Below, one piece after another: positions 34,959 to 43,415 of a DNA stretch of 64,000 nucleotides (position 1 is its first letter; each line of letters opens with the position of its first letter). The notes below the pieces were generated by a model. That model worked only from the letters and a program-made list of their open reading frames with translations. It did not search any database and was not told where the DNA came from. The DNA is from Paenibacillus sp. cl123. Lineage in GTDB: Bacteria > Bacillota > Bacilli > Paenibacillales > NBRC-103111. The stretch is from positions 1 to 64,000 of the forward strand of contig NZ_FMYY01000023.1 in assembly GCF_900101595.1 (NCBI RefSeq), given 5' to 3'. The position numbers and the translations under genes were made by a program.

Positions 34959-35715
34959 AGAGGCTGAGGTAATGAAGGCGTTCCGGATCTACGCGCTGCT
35001 GTCCAGAGAGGGGAGCGCAGGCAAGGAAGCTATGCAGGAATATGAAGCGGACGACCGGGTGCGGGGGCTGGTCGATCAGTTCGCGGCCGAGGTGGAATGC
35101 GTGACGCTGTCAGCCGGAGACCGGCTGTACATGATCCCGCTCGCTCGGCTGTCGCCTTTCCATATGAGCAACGATGCGTTGAAGAAGACGTATTTGCGCG
35201 GCGGGGCGGTGAATGCGGATCTGTATCTGATGTATGCGGCGGTTATCGTGCTGATCGGCGCATTTTATGACAGCTACCAGACGATAGAGCCGACCCGCAA
35301 CTTTCTGGACATGGAGGAATGGCTGGAGCTGGTGCGGGTGCGGATGGATGCGCTCAGGGAGCATTCCGCCGAGGAGCTGAGGGAGCTTAGTCAGGAGTAT
35401 TCCTACCACTGGGCGGCTGTTGTGGAGAAATGGGATGCGCTGGATGACGTGAAGGAGACAGCCAAGCGCCAGAGCGGGCAAACGCTGAGCCGGCTAAGCT
35501 TCCTCGATACGGTGAAGCGATTCCTGATCGATCAGGAGCTGGCCGCTCAGGTCGGGCCGCAGGAGCTGGAGCTTACGGAGAAGGCGAAGATCATCGTGCA
35601 GCGGTATTTTATGGAGCTGGAATACAACCGGGGCATTCTGGATTTTCTATACCGGATGAACAAGGAGAAATCTCAGCAGCAGGAGGAGGCGGGAGCGGAT
35701 GCCGGCCATAGCTAA
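34948..35715 (+). CDS. jetB: Wadjet KITE-like subunit JetB
   Basis: A 255-residue, mainly helical acidic protein. Position between JetA and JetC, the overlaps on both sides and the size fit JetB, the MukE/KITE-like subunit that holds the kleisin. Sequence such as LYMIPLARLSPFHMSNDALK and YFMELEYNRGILDFLYRMN has no catalytic motif, as expected. GGGAGG precedes the ATG. The call rests more on context than on motifs. Confidence 0.8.
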   Translation: MQVEEAEVMKAFRIYALLSREGSAGKEAMQEYEADDRVRGLVDQFAAEVECVTLSAGDRLYMIPLARLSPFHMSNDALKKTYLRGGAVNADLYLMYAAVIVLIGAFYDSYQTIEPTRNFLDMEEWLELVRVRMDALREHSAEELRELSQEYSYHWAAVVEKWDALDDVKETAKRQSGQTLSRLSFLDTVKRFLIDQELAAQVGPQELELTEKAKIIVQRYFMELEYNRGILDFLYRMNKEKSQQQEEAGADAGHS

Positions 35716-38700
35716 GATCCGATTCACCAATATTGTTTATGAGCAAGGGGCGAAGCGGTATACGGATGCGATCTTCCGCTTCGACGGCCATAACGGGGCG
35801 ATCGTGCTGGAGAACGGCGGAGGCAAGACGGTTTTTATCCAGACGGCGATTCAGGCGGTGCTGCCTCATGCGGATGTCGCCGGACGGAAGATGCGGGACA
35901 CGCTTTCGCTGGAAAATGGTCCGGCCCATATCGCGATCGAATGGCTGCTCGCCGAGAAGCCGCGGCGCCGGTATGCGGCGACCTGCGTAAGTTTGTTCAT
36001 GAGCGCAACGGGACTCGATTCCCTCCGTTATGTGGTCGAGTACGGCGAGCGCGACGATTACGGCATCGGGGACCTGCCTTTTACCAAAGATCACGGCGGC
36101 AAGCGCCGGTTGACGGAGAAAGGAGAGATTCAGGAATATTACCAGACGATGCAGCAGCGGAATCCGTTAACGGCGCGGACCTTTGATACCATTAAAGGCT
36201 TTCACGAATATATCGAGAAGCAGCTGCACATTATCCCGTCGGAGTGGGAGGCGATCGTGAAGATCAACTCCAATGAAGGCGGCATCGAGGCGTTTTTTGA
36301 TGACTGCAAGACGACTTCGCAGCTCGTCGACCGGCTGCTCGTCCCTACGATTGAAGACTCGATGGAGGGCTACAGGCAGGGAACGTTTGTCGATCTGTTC
36401 CAGACGCAGCGGGAAGGCTTCAAGCAGTATAAGGAATTGAAGGAGAAGCTGGAGGAAAACCGCCGGATTTTGGCCGAGCTGCATAAGTTCGTGCAGGGCT
36501 TTGAGAAGCTGCATCTGCGTCAGACGGAGTATACGGAGCTGCGGCAGGAAGCGAAGGCCTATTTGCAGCTGGCTGTCAGGCAGGAAGGGGAACAGCTGGC
36601 CGAGCAGGAGCGCCTGAGAGAGCGGACGGCCGCCTGGCAGGAGAAGCAGACGCAGTGGAGGCAAAAGGAGGCTTCGCTGCGCATTGCGGCCGAACGCCAG
36701 AAAGAGGGCGCGCTGGATTCGGCGCTGCAGGAGATCGAAGGCGAGCGGGAGCAGCTGGAAGATCAGCTGTCTCAAGCGAAGCGGCTGTATTACTCGCTCA
36801 GGTATGCGGAGCATCGGGAGCATCAGCGCGAGGCGGAAGCCGCGCTCTCCTATGTCAGGGAGCAGTTCGGCCGGCTGGAGGAATCGCAGGACGAGCGGGA
36901 GCTGCAGCTGCGCTGGGAGCGCAATGGAAGCGGGCTGCGCGCGTGGTATGCGGCCGAGGAGCGCAGGCAGCGGGAGTTGACGGCGCTGCTGGAGCAGGAG
37001 GCGCAGGAGCTGGAGCAGCGGAAGAGGGACGCGGCGACGGACAAGGCGGAGGCTGACCGGGGGCGGGAGCAGCTGGCGGTGCGCGAGGCGGGACTGGAGG
37101 CGGAGCGCAAAGGGCTTCAGTCCCAGCGCGATGATATCGCCCGGCGTATTTTGAGTAATAGGCAGTCTCAGTCCGTGGAGGAGCAGATGCCGCTTTGGAT
37201 CAGCGAGCAGCAGCTGCTGGAGGAGGAATACTTGCAGCATCAGCGGGTGCTGACCGAAGGCGAGCGCAGGCGAAGCGAGCTGCAGCAGCAGATCAGGGAA
37301 GCGAAGGCGGAGCAGCTCCGCGTCGTCGATGAGCTGACTCGGCTGCAGGAGCGGCAGAAGCAATGCGAGCGGGAGCATCAGGCGGTGAAGCAGGAGCTGG
37401 CGCTGCTTCGGCCGGCCTGGGAGCGGCTCGGGCCGGTGCAGGAGAAGCAAAGCTCGCTGCTGGCTCAGCTTGCCGACGACATCGAGCGCAGGCAGCGGCA
37501 GAAGCTGCAGCTGCTGCACAAGGAGCGGCTGGCGTTCCGGCACGTGGACGATTATGCCGAGCTGCCGGTGTTTTTCGCGGACTCGGCGGTATCGCGCCTC
37601 GTGCAGCAGTGGAGCCGTCAATTTTCGCTGCTGGAGATCGGGGTTCATTATGCCGATCAGGCCGTGTGGGAACAGGCAGAGTCAGAGGAGAGCGGGCTAT
37701 GGCCGGTGACGCTTGTGACGACTGTGCAGGAGAAGGCGCAGCTGCAGCGGAAGCTGGCAGAGGCAGCCGATCAGCTGAGCTATCCGATCCGCGTCTTGTC
37801 TACGCAGGAGGTCAGGGAGCTGGAGCTTCGAGGACAAGCTTCCATGGCTGCGGGAGCTGAGCCGCCGGAAACGGCGGTTGGAGCGCAAGCTTTGGCGGAG
37901 ACGGAGAGCGGGCGTGCTCAGGAGGAGCGGCCGGTGAAGCTGCCGGATAATGGCGAAGGGGCCGGATGGCAGCCGGATAGCCGGGGCGAAAGCTGGATCG
38001 AGCCCTCGTTGTGGCGCTCCTTGCAGCAGCCGGAACGGTTCGCAGAATGGAAGCGGTCCGTCGGCGATAAGGCCAGGGAAGCGGAGCAGGCGCGCAAGCA
38101 GAAGGAACAGGAGCTGGAGCAGTGGCAGGATGCCCGCAAGCGGCTCCAGACCTTTCTGGCCGAGTATCCGCTGGAGGGCATGCAGGAGCTGGAGCGACAG
38201 CTGGCTGAGCTGCGCGACCGCCAGCTGCGGCTGGAAGGACGGATGGACCGGGATGGCCACGAGCTGGAGGCGCTGGAGCGGAAGAAGGACGAGCTGCAGC
38301 AGGCTATTCAGCTGAACCGGCAGAGGCAGCAGCAGCTAGAAGCCCAGGTGGAGCAGGGGCTGCGCCATAAGCGGCTAGGCGAGCAGCTCGCAGCGGCGGA
38401 GCAGGAGCTGCTGGACGTGCAGCAGAGCATGCAGCGCGCCGTAAGGCTGGTAGAGAGCCGTCAGCGCAGGCTGGATGCATGGACGCAGGAGCACGAGCGC
38501 AAGCAGGGCGAGCTGCGCAGCGCGCAGGACAAGCTGCAGCGGCTGCTTGAGGACGAGCTGTACGGCCAGGTGAAGGAATACGAGCCGCTGGATACGGACT
38601 ATCCGCTCAGCCGGTTGAAGGAAGAGCGGAGAGATTTGGAGCTGCAGCGCCTTCGGATTATGAAGGACCGGGCGGAGCTGGAGGAGCAGCAGCAGCGGCA

Positions 38701-40264
38701 GGAGGCCCGGAGCGCAGCAGCCATGCGCGAGATGAGCAGGCTGCTGGCCGAGTATCCCGGCTTGTCCCCGGACCTGGAGCTACCCTCCCGGCTGGAGGCA
38801 CGCTTGCATGAAGCGCTCGGCGAATGCCAAAATCTGGAGCGGCAAGTCGCTCGCATCCGCGGGCAGCAGGAGCGGAAGCAGGGCGAGCTGATCGAGCAGC
38901 GGGCCGCGATCAAGCTGCTGCTGGAGCAGTATGAGGCGCAATTCCCCGGGGAGAAGCCTCGTCCGTTTCTGACGGCGCTCAGCCGGGTGCAGGAGGAGCT
39001 TGCTGCAGAGCGCAAGCTGCTGGAGAGCGAACGCCGCGAGCTGGACAAGCTGCAGCAAGCGGCCGAGCAGCGTTTGGCGGACATCACGAAAGTGCTTCAG
39101 CTCTGGAATCGTTACGAGCGGACCCACGTGCTGGATGATCCGCTGCTGGAACCGGCGGATTTGACGCTCGGGGAGGAGACGGAGCTTGGCTACCGTCTGC
39201 TGGACCGGAGCCGGGCGGCGATCGACGGTCTGGAGCAGAAGGCCACCGTTATCCAGGAGGAGAGCAAGCGGGTGGCTGCAAACCGCAACCGGTTCAAGGA
39301 ATTTTGCGCCAGACAGGTGCGCGACGTGAAGCTGCGGGAGATGGCCGAGCGCGGCGTCGATCTGAAGGAAAGCTTCACCGAGCTTCAGGAGTTCCACGCC
39401 ATGATGGAGACGAGTATCCTGAAGGCCAATCACATCGCTGAGCTGCGGATGCAAACGGAGGATCAGAAGCTGGAGCAGTATATCTCGCATATCCAGACGC
39501 ATCTTCGGCAAATCGCCGGCGAGCTGCGCGATTTGCCGAAGAAAACGCGGGTGCGTACGGAGACGGGCAACAAGGAAATCTATGTGTTCCAGGTGCCGGA
39601 GTGGGAGGAGCAGGACGGCAAGGAGCGAATCAGGACGCATCTGGAGTGGATGATCGGACAGTTGGACAGCCCCCGCTACCGCAACGAGCAGGGCGAGGAA
39701 CAGGCTGCGGCCGTCCGGAAGGATCTCGAGAAATGGCTGGACGCCAAACAACTGCTGCACAAGGTGCTGCAGCAGGCGGCGATCCGCATCAGCTGCCGCA
39801 AGGTGACCAACGACCAGCAGGTGACGGGGGCGACCTACTCCTGGGAAGAATCCAATCGCTGGTCGGGCGGGGAGAAATGGAGCAAGAATATGACGCTGTT
39901 CCTCGGTCTGCTTAACTATGTGGCAGAGAAGCGGCAGCATATCCAGAGCCAGATGAAGCGGCATCGGACCGTCATTTTGGACAATCCGTTCGGGAAAGCA
40001 TCCAGCGATCATGTGCTCAGCCCTGTTTTCTACATCGCCGAGCAGTTGGGCTTCCAGATCCTTGCGCTGACAGCTCATGCAGAAGGGAAATTTTTGCAGG
40101 ATTACTTCCCCGTTGTGTACAGCTGCCGCCTGCGGGCAGCGGCCGGAGGCTCGGGCAAGCAGATCGTCGATCCGCAGCAAAACATCCAGCAGGCTTACTT
40201 CCAGGATCATGCCCCGGAGTCGATGGAGCGGATCGGCGAGGTGCGGCAGATGGAGCTGTTTTGA
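35699..40264 (+). CDS. jetC: Wadjet SMC-like ATPase JetC
   Basis: A 1521-residue SMC-family motor. The Walker A loop ENGGGKTVF is at residues 38-46 (lysine 43, threonine 44), the signature SGGEKWSKN about residue 1390, and the Walker B-type HRTVILDNPFGKASS near the C-terminus, with LDNPFG as in MukB/MksB/JetC rather than the usual DE pair. Between them lie two very long Gln/Glu/Arg-rich coiled-coil arms broken by a compact hinge region. It should load on DNA, extrude loops and present circular plasmids to JetD. It overlaps the previous gene by 17 bases. No frameshift or missing motif is seen, so the operon looks functional. Confidence 0.93.
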   Translation: MPAIAKIRFTNIVYEQGAKRYTDAIFRFDGHNGAIVLENGGGKTVFIQTAIQAVLPHADVAGRKMRDTLSLENGPAHIAIEWLLAEKPRRRYAATCVSLFMSATGLDSLRYVVEYGERDDYGIGDLPFTKDHGGKRRLTEKGEIQEYYQTMQQRNPLTARTFDTIKGFHEYIEKQLHIIPSEWEAIVKINSNEGGIEAFFDDCKTTSQLVDRLLVPTIEDSMEGYRQGTFVDLFQTQREGFKQYKELKEKLEENRRILAELHKFVQGFEKLHLRQTEYTELRQEAKAYLQLAVRQEGEQLAEQERLRERTAAWQEKQTQWRQKEASLRIAAERQKEGALDSALQEIEGEREQLEDQLSQAKRLYYSLRYAEHREHQREAEAALSYVREQFGRLEESQDERELQLRWERNGSGLRAWYAAEERRQRELTALLEQEAQELEQRKRDAATDKAEADRGREQLAVREAGLEAERKGLQSQRDDIARRILSNRQSQSVEEQMPLWISEQQLLEEEYLQHQRVLTEGERRRSELQQQIREAKAEQLRVVDELTRLQERQKQCEREHQAVKQELALLRPAWERLGPVQEKQSSLLAQLADDIERRQRQKLQLLHKERLAFRHVDDYAELPVFFADSAVSRLVQQWSRQFSLLEIGVHYADQAVWEQAESEESGLWPVTLVTTVQEKAQLQRKLAEAADQLSYPIRVLSTQEVRELELRGQASMAAGAEPPETAVGAQALAETESGRAQEERPVKLPDNGEGAGWQPDSRGESWIEPSLWRSLQQPERFAEWKRSVGDKAREAEQARKQKEQELEQWQDARKRLQTFLAEYPLEGMQELERQLAELRDRQLRLEGRMDRDGHELEALERKKDELQQAIQLNRQRQQQLEAQVEQGLRHKRLGEQLAAAEQELLDVQQSMQRAVRLVESRQRRLDAWTQEHERKQGELRSAQDKLQRLLEDELYGQVKEYEPLDTDYPLSRLKEERRDLELQRLRIMKDRAELEEQQQRQEARSAAAMREMSRLLAEYPGLSPDLELPSRLEARLHEALGECQNLERQVARIRGQQERKQGELIEQRAAIKLLLEQYEAQFPGEKPRPFLTALSRVQEELAAERKLLESERRELDKLQQAAEQRLADITKVLQLWNRYERTHVLDDPLLEPADLTLGEETELGYRLLDRSRAAIDGLEQKATVIQEESKRVAANRNRFKEFCARQVRDVKLREMAERGVDLKESFTELQEFHAMMETSILKANHIAELRMQTEDQKLEQYISHIQTHLRQIAGELRDLPKKTRVRTETGNKEIYVFQVPEWEEQDGKERIRTHLEWMIGQLDSPRYRNEQGEEQAAAVRKDLEKWLDAKQLLHKVLQQAAIRISCRKVTNDQQVTGATYSWEESNRWSGGEKWSKNMTLFLGLLNYVAEKRQHIQSQMKRHRTVILDNPFGKASSDHVLSPVFYIAEQLGFQILALTAHAEGKFLQDYFPVVYSCRLRAAAGGSGKQIVDPQQNIQQAYFQDHAPESMERIGEVRQMELF

Positions 40265-40361
40265 GCCGAATGGCTGCTGGTCGGCTGCCATGCGTTGCAG
40301 CACGGTGTCCAGCTCCCCTACCTGAGACCCGTAGAATTTCAGCTCCTTCCCCATGGCTTTC

Positions 40362-40441
40362 GCAGTGAAACAGCGAAACAGCAGGAACGTGAGGCAGTGA
40401 AATAGCAAGGCAATAAAACAGCAAGGCAATGAAACAGCGAA
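40362..40441. repeat. Five tandem 16-bp repeats
   Basis: Units GCAGTGAAACAGCGAA, a degenerate second unit, GCAGTGAAATAGCAAG, GCAATAAAACAGCAAG and GCAATGAAACAGCGAA follow head to tail, starting 98 bases after the end of jetC. They run directly into the stem of the terminator. The number of units could vary between strains. Confidence 0.75.
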
Positions 40442-40483
40442 ACGCAGGAGGGGCTTGGGAGCTTCCTGCGTTTCGCTTTTTTT
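40437..40483 (+). terminator. Strong terminator of the Wadjet operon
   Basis: GCGAAACGCAGGA and TCCTGCGTTTCGC form a perfect 13-bp stem followed by seven T. The first bases of the stem belong to the last unit of the tandem repeat. Confidence 0.85.
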
Positions 40484-40550
40484 GTCCGCGTGCCCCGAGG
40501 CACGCATCTTCTAGCCGGTGAAAGCCCGGTCGCGGGAGGGAGTAGGGAGT

Positions 40551-40854
40551 TTTCGACTTTCTCGGATGCACCACCGGAAAACGAAGGCGGAAACGTCGCA
40601 GGGGAAGGTGTATGACACGACACAGCAATGGCTGACACGGAATGCGGAGGAACGCACCCGGGATGTCGTGAAAGAGCGGCTTGCGCCGCCGGCCATGCTA
40701 CACAAAACGCTTAGCGACCATGTGGCGTTGCTCAGCCCCAAGATACAAGGGTGGCGCAAACTCCTACAACACGGCCTACAGCCAGCGAAAGCTCGCCAAG
40801 CTGGACTGGTATATCCTCCGGCGGCTGGCTCGGTGGTACGCCAAGAAACGCTAA
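40551..40854 (+). pseudogene. Group II intron reverse transcriptase/maturase remnant
   Basis: Only the end of a maturase is left. One frame reads MHHRKTKAETSQGKVYDTTQ and continues to LLSPKIQGWR, the thumb (X) region of bacterial group II intron proteins; after the run of A at 40758-40760 the coding sense continues in another frame as NSYNTAYSQRKLAKLDWYIL and RRLARWYAKKR before TAA at 40852. So a single-base insertion breaks the gene. The reverse transcriptase domain is absent upstream; a structured GC-rich stretch (about 40490-40545) may be intron RNA. Domain V was not recognised. This is a decayed element beside the Wadjet operon. Confidence 0.7.
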
Positions 40855-41014
40855 CGCAAACGGTGGCTGATTTTCGTCAGCCCTTTACTCTAGACTTAGC
40901 GATAGGGAGGGCTGAATCGAAACTACGATATCGTGTGAGGAAGCGGCTTAAAGTTCAACGGATTAGATAAACGTATTTTACCGATTTCAGCATTCCCTCG
41001 TCCCCATTCCCCCG
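40855..41014. other. Non-coding tail after the maturase remnant
   Basis: About 160 bases between the remnant and the end of the AraC gene on the other strand. No gene or clear terminator seen; CTGATTTTCGTCAG at about 40866 is a small hairpin. It may be the end of the degraded intron. Confidence 0.4.
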
Positions 41015-41803
41015 TTAATCGTTCCATCTTCTGATCTTTTCCTTCATATAGACTGAAGGCGGAAACCCCGTCACTTTTTTGAATACCTTGTTAAAATGCG
41101 ATTGCTCGCAAAAACCGAGAAAGTCGGAAACTTCCCCGACATTCATCTGGGAATTGGATAATAGGTCGCAAGCGGCCGAAATTCGGAGCTGCTGCGTATA
41201 CTCGGTGATCGTTTGCCCGGTCGAATCTTTGAACAACCGGCTTACGTAGTTCGGGGTACGCTCCACGACTTGCGCCAGCTCGGCCATCGGGATCGTACGC
41301 CTGTAATTCACGGCGATATAATTTTGCAGTTGAACGATCATGCTGTAGGCTTTGTCCAGCTTGGAACCGGAGGAGCTCTCCTCGTTGACGACTGCGAGCA
41401 TTTCCAGCAGAATGCTGTGGCAGAAGGTGGAGGCATACTGTTGTTTGCGCAGCCAGTGCTGGGTCAGCAGCGAGAAGCGCTGCTTCATATAATCGTACTG
41501 AAACAGCTTAACCTGGAATGCCCGTTCCTCGTTCAGTATCGTCAACCCTTCACCCGTCCCGTAGTAACGGAAATGAGCGACGTACATCTCATGGGAAGCG
41601 GAAGCTTGATTTATCGCGGAGCGGACAGCCCCTTCCGGTATGTACAAAATATCCCCCTTGCTCAAACGATACCTCTCGTTCCCCACCTGATAAGTAATGG
41701 AACCGTTCGTCATCAGCAGCAAAATTCGGTTTTTCGTCTTGGCCTGCGGAACGTACCATCCAGTTTCGCAATGTTCATAATAAATGGCAACAGGCTCGAT
41801 CAC
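41015..41803 (-). CDS. AraC-family transcriptional regulator
   Basis: A 262-residue regulator with an N-terminal cupin (RYRLSKGDILYIPEGAVRSA) and a C-terminal AraC domain (TIPMAELAQVVERTPNYVSR, NVGEVSDFLGFCEQSHFNKV, GFPPSVYMKEK). The GTG at 41803 is preferred because GAGGGA lies 9 bases upstream; the in-frame GTG at 41812 directly abuts that site. It is divergent from the isomerase-like gene and the genes after it, and most probably controls them in response to a sugar. TTTGATCAAA (41820-41829) in the intergenic region is a small palindrome that may be part of its site. Confidence 0.83.
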   Translation of the reverse strand: MIEPVAIYYEHCETGWYVPQAKTKNRILLLMTNGSITYQVGNERYRLSKGDILYIPEGAVRSAINQASASHEMYVAHFRYYGTGEGLTILNEERAFQVKLFQYDYMKQRFSLLTQHWLRKQQYASTFCHSILLEMLAVVNEESSSGSKLDKAYSMIVQLQNYIAVNYRRTIPMAELAQVVERTPNYVSRLFKDSTGQTITEYTQQLRISAACDLLSNSQMNVGEVSDFLGFCEQSHFNKVFKKVTGFPPSVYMKEKIRRWND

Positions 41804-41936
41804 ATTGATCACTCCCTCGTTTGATCAAATGGCTAAATTGTAGAATCATTCAAATTATTATATTGCCGTTCATTGAGCAAAGATCTTGCAAATACTAAGC
41901 TTATATTAGATCGCATGTAAAGGAGAAATACAACCG

Positions 41937-43379
41937 ATGAACTCATTATACCAAAGAGCAAAGGCGCGTGTCGGCGTCATTCATGTTGGGCATGCTCCCT
42001 ATTGGAGTCAATTTCCCGGCCTAAAAGAAGAACTGGAAGGATACGGACGCGAATTCGAAGACATGATGCGGGAAGAAGCCGTAGAAGTCGTCTCCGGAGG
42101 ATTTGTGGACGACGTAGAAAAATCGTTTGCCGCAGCTGCGGCGTTGAAAGCCCAGGATATTGACTTTCTGTTTTGTTTCCTGACGACTTATGTGACATCG
42201 TCGTCGGCGGCTACGGCCATTATGAATCTGAACGTACCGACTGTACTCGTTGCTCTGCAGCCGCTCAAGAAGCTTGACTATGACCGAACGACCACGTATA
42301 TGCAGCTGGCCAACGACAACATTTGCTCCTTGCCGGAAATCGGCGGGGTGCTCATCCGCGCTGGGAAGCCGGCGGCCGGCATGATTGTCGGGACGCTGCA
42401 CGACGATAGTCGGGCCCGGAATCAAATAAAGGAATGGTGCCGCGTGGCAAACGCCAAGCGTGCGTTTAAGCATGCGAAGATCGGCTACTTGGGCCACACG
42501 TACGAAGGCATGTACGACATGAATACCGACCCGACGGCGTTCACGGCGACGTTTGGCTCGCATGTCCAGATGATCGAGATGGACGATTTAGCCAAACATG
42601 TAAACGGGGTCAGTCCGAGCGAGGCCCGAGCCAAAATCGATGAAATTACTAGTGTTTTTACGATGGCGGATCCGTATCTCGACCCTATAACCCGTCCGAT
42701 CAAGCCCGAAGATTTGGAATGGTCGGCCAAAGTGGCCGTTGGCCTCGACAAGCTGATTGCGGATAACGGATTAACCGGACTTGCCTATTACTATAAAGGA
42801 CTGAACAACAACGAGTTTGAACGGATCGGCTCGAACATGGTGCTCGGAAATTCGCTGCTGACAGGCAAAGGGATACCGCTTGCCGGCGAAGCGGACTTGA
42901 AAACATGCGCCGCCATGCTGATCATGGATCGACTGGAAGCGGGCGGATCGTTCGCCGAGCTGCACCCCTGCGACTTTGTGGACGATATCGTCCTCGTCGG
43001 CCACGACGGGCCGCATAATATCAAGATCAGCGACGGTCGGCCGATCATACGCGGGCTTGATGTGTTTCACGGCAAGGCGGGGTCCGGGCTCGGCGTTGAG
43101 TTCAGCATTAAGACCGGGCCGGTCACCATCCTCAGTATTTCGCAAACGGCCGACGGCCGATACAAAATGATCGTCTCCGAAGGTCAATCGATCGCCGGAC
43201 AAATTCCGCAAACAGGCAATACGAATACGCGCTGCAGCTTTAATCGGAGCGTGGCGGAGTTCGTGGAGCAATGGTGCTCAGCCGGTCCGACGCACCATTT
43301 TGCCTTGGGAGTCGGCCACATTGGACGGCAAATTCAAAGAGTAGCCAAAGTGATGGGCATCGAAATCCAGGTTGTATAG
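41937..43379 (+). CDS. L-fucose/L-arabinose isomerase-family protein
   Basis: A 480-residue protein with the layout of the fucose/arabinose isomerase fold: an N-terminal Rossmann-like part (ARVGVIHVGHAPYWSQFPGL; FLFCFLTTYVTSSSAA), a middle LANDNICSLPEIGGVLIRAG and C-terminal LAGEADLKTCAAMLIMDRLE with ELHPCDFVDDIVLVGHDGPH, which corresponds to the metal-binding region of the family. It should interconvert an aldose and a ketose in the cytoplasm. Its divergence from true AraA and FucI leaves the sugar open. AAAGGAG precedes the ATG. It is the first gene of an apparent unit with the unknown protein and SGNH hydrolase that follow. Confidence 0.75.
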   Translation: MNSLYQRAKARVGVIHVGHAPYWSQFPGLKEELEGYGREFEDMMREEAVEVVSGGFVDDVEKSFAAAAALKAQDIDFLFCFLTTYVTSSSAATAIMNLNVPTVLVALQPLKKLDYDRTTTYMQLANDNICSLPEIGGVLIRAGKPAAGMIVGTLHDDSRARNQIKEWCRVANAKRAFKHAKIGYLGHTYEGMYDMNTDPTAFTATFGSHVQMIEMDDLAKHVNGVSPSEARAKIDEITSVFTMADPYLDPITRPIKPEDLEWSAKVAVGLDKLIADNGLTGLAYYYKGLNNNEFERIGSNMVLGNSLLTGKGIPLAGEADLKTCAAMLIMDRLEAGGSFAELHPCDFVDDIVLVGHDGPHNIKISDGRPIIRGLDVFHGKAGSGLGVEFSIKTGPVTILSISQTADGRYKMIVSEGQSIAGQIPQTGNTNTRCSFNRSVAEFVEQWCSAGPTHHFALGVGHIGRQIQRVAKVMGIEIQVV

Positions 43380-43415
43380 GGAAGCGCGCTACCATTTCAG
43401 AAAGGGGCAATCCAG

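Noticed and set aside
38780-40507. Very long open frame on the minus strand inside jetC
   Set aside because: It is a shadow of the GC-rich coiled-coil coding sequence of jetC on the other strand. The short segment reading GKELKFYGSQVGELDTVLQR past the end of jetC (about 40264-40357) looks protein-like but has no complete gene.
41820-41829. TTTGATCAAA palindrome between the AraC gene and the isomerase
   Set aside because: Only ten bases and common by chance in AT-rich intergenic DNA; kept as a remark in the AraC entry and not called as an operator.
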